The translations under genes and the position numbers were made by a program. Positions 5,207 to 6,081 of a stretch of 6,081 nucleotides of DNA are shown here, one piece after another (the stretch's first letter is position 1; every line of letters begins with the position of its first letter). This DNA comes from Microbacteriaceae bacterium (GTDB lineage Bacteria > Actinomycetota > Actinomycetes > Actinomycetales > Microbacteriaceae), in NCBI GenBank assembly GCA_025464125.1, contig JAODLU010000259.1, forward strand, positions 1 through 6,081, read 5' to 3'. The notes beneath the pieces were generated by a model. That model did not search any database. It was not told the origin of the DNA and was given only the letters and a program-made list of their open reading frames with translations.

Positions 5207-6054
5207 GCAGGCGGCCTGGCCAGAACAGCTGCGACCTCGGCCGGTGCAACCAGTTCGCGACCGGCGAAGTCGCCCGGCAGCGCGCGCACTATCGTCTCGA
5301 TCGCGGCGACGATCCTCGGCTGGGCAGCCATCAGGCGGTCGAACACCAGTTGCTGGCTGACCTCGTTGAGTGGATCGGCGGCCTCTGCGACACCGGCATC
5401 CGTGTCGGTGACGAACGAGAGGTTCACGGTGGCGATATTCAATTCACCGGCGAGCGGCACCTCTGGATACATGGTCATGTTCACCGTGTGAGCGCCCATG
5501 CTGCTGAACCACCGGGACTCAGCCCTGGTCGAGAATCGCGGACCCTGGATCACGACGACAGTGCCACCTTCCCGCACGGTCTCGCCGGCTGCCGCGAGTG
5601 CTGCGGCGGCGATCGCGTGCAGCTGCGGGTCGAACGGATCTGCTGCGGCCAGGTGCTGCACTGACCCCTGGTCATAGAACGTGTCAGGCCGCCCCGACGT
5701 GCGGTCGATGAACTGGTCTGTCAGCACGATGGTGCCGGGTGGGCAGTCAGGGCTGATCCCCCCGACGGCCGAACTGGAGAGGATGACGCGCACACCGAGA
5801 CTCGCGAGAGCCCAGATGTTGGCGCGGTAGTTGATCAGGTGGGGCGCCACGGAGTGGTCGGAACCGTGCCGCGTGATGAACGCGACGGCGCGGCCGCCGA
5901 GCTGCCCGACGGTCACGGCCACCGGCCCGAACGGTGTAGCCACAGCGTGCACTTCGGATTCCTCGGGCGCGAAGAGGCTGTACAGCCCCGACCCGCCGAT
6001 GACAGCGACGGCGGCGACGGCAATGGTGTCTGGCGTGTGCGGGGCGGCGGTCAT
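5203..6054 (-). CDS. mtnP: S-methyl-5'-thioadenosine phosphorylase
   Basis: This enzyme cleaves methylthioadenosine with phosphate to adenine and methylthioribose-1-phosphate, in the cytoplasm, for methionine salvage. The 283-residue protein has the PNP/MTAP family blocks in order: GGSGLY (20-25, phosphate loop), TPFGP (40-44), TRHG (61-64), NYRANIWAL (75-83), TDQFIDRTSGRP (112-123), QGPRFSTRAES (170-180) and NMTMYPE (192-198). TDTD (216-219) places aspartates where human MTAP has D220 and D222, used to recognise the 6-amino group; PNPs have Asn there. This argues for an adenine-type substrate. The length is normal. It is the first visible gene of the operon, joined to the epimerase by an ATGA overlap. 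No Shine-Dalgarno is seen before the ATG at 6054, and a leaderless start is possible. A related purine nucleoside phosphorylase activity cannot be excluded. Confidence 0.87.
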   Translation of the reverse strand: MTAAPHTPDTIAVAAVAVIGGSGLYSLFAPEESEVHAVATPFGPVAVTVGQLGGRAVAFITRHGSDHSVAPHLINYRANIWALASLGVRVILSSSAVGGISPDCPPGTIVLTDQFIDRTSGRPDTFYDQGSVQHLAAADPFDPQLHAIAAAALAAAGETVREGGTVVVIQGPRFSTRAESRWFSSMGAHTVNMTMYPEVPLAGELNIATVNLSFVTDTDAGVAEAADPLNEVSQQLVFDRLMAAQPRIVAAIETIVRALPGDFAGRELVAPAEVAAVLARPPA

Positions 6055-6060
6055 GAGCCG

Positions 6061-6069
6061 ATTGTGCCA
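6061..6069 (-). promoter_or_regulatory. Possible extended -10 element for a leaderless operon transcript
   Basis: On the minus strand TGGCACAAT lies so that its last T is 7 bases before the A of the phosphorylase ATG. That is the distance expected if transcription began at the start codon. TG-N before the hexamer fits an extended -10, but CACAAT matches TATAAT at only four positions, and the -35 region is mostly outside the window. The absence of any ribosome binding site supports the idea weakly. Confidence 0.25.
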
Positions 6070-6081
6070 GAGCGGCCGGCA

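Noticed and set aside
4595..5491. Long plus-strand open frame of 298 codons
   Set aside because: It is antisense to the epimerase and phosphorylase genes, with no coherent domain and low-quality composition.
1..6081. Defence system, mobile element, CRISPR, tRNA or rRNA
   Set aside because: No transposase, integrase, repeat array, toxin-like gene or RNA-gene signature was found on either strand. The window looks like chromosomal metabolic and cell-envelope genes.

Overview
The window comes from a high-GC Gram-positive bacterium. Codons are strongly GC-biased, genes overlap by ATGA stop-starts, and the protein sequences look actinobacterial. The overall style suggests Microbacteriaceae or a relative, but that placement is inferred from sequence style and not from a marker gene. 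Coding density is very high. No RNA gene, insertion sequence, CRISPR array or phage feature was seen.

Left part (1-2122). The window opens inside a minus-strand gene for a polytopic membrane protein that looks like a GT-C lipid-sugar-dependent glycosyltransferase. Only its N-terminal ~100 residues are present. About 70 bases separate it from a divergent plus-strand pair. The first gene of the pair encodes a fused membrane redox enzyme: a four-helix, histidine-containing b-type cytochrome-like domain, then a fifth helix preceded by a twin-arginine motif, then a sulfite-oxidase-fold molybdopterin domain. It overlaps by one base a small four-helix membrane protein of unknown function.

Right part (2065-6054, all minus strand). 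Five genes read right to left: a methylthioadenosine phosphorylase (mtnP-like), an NAD-dependent sugar-nucleotide epimerase, a family 2 glycosyltransferase, a DUF2064/TIGR04282 (CofC-like) transferase and a class I SAM-dependent methyltransferase. Three of the four junctions are 4-base ATGA overlaps. The exception is a 57-base gap before the glycosyltransferase. The last gene of this operon runs 58 bases into the 3' end of the converging membrane-protein gene.

Taken together, the epimerase, GT2, DUF2064 protein, methyltransferase and edge GT-C protein suggest assembly of a modified, probably lipid-linked, surface glycan or glycolipid. The molybdenum enzyme would be an extracytoplasmic redox protein fed by the quinone pool. 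A functional link between the two halves is inference from proximity. The points most worth checking are the internal Tat motif in the molybdoenzyme, the cysteine-free remnant of a metal-ribbon-like insert in the epimerase, and the unknown product of the compact operon.
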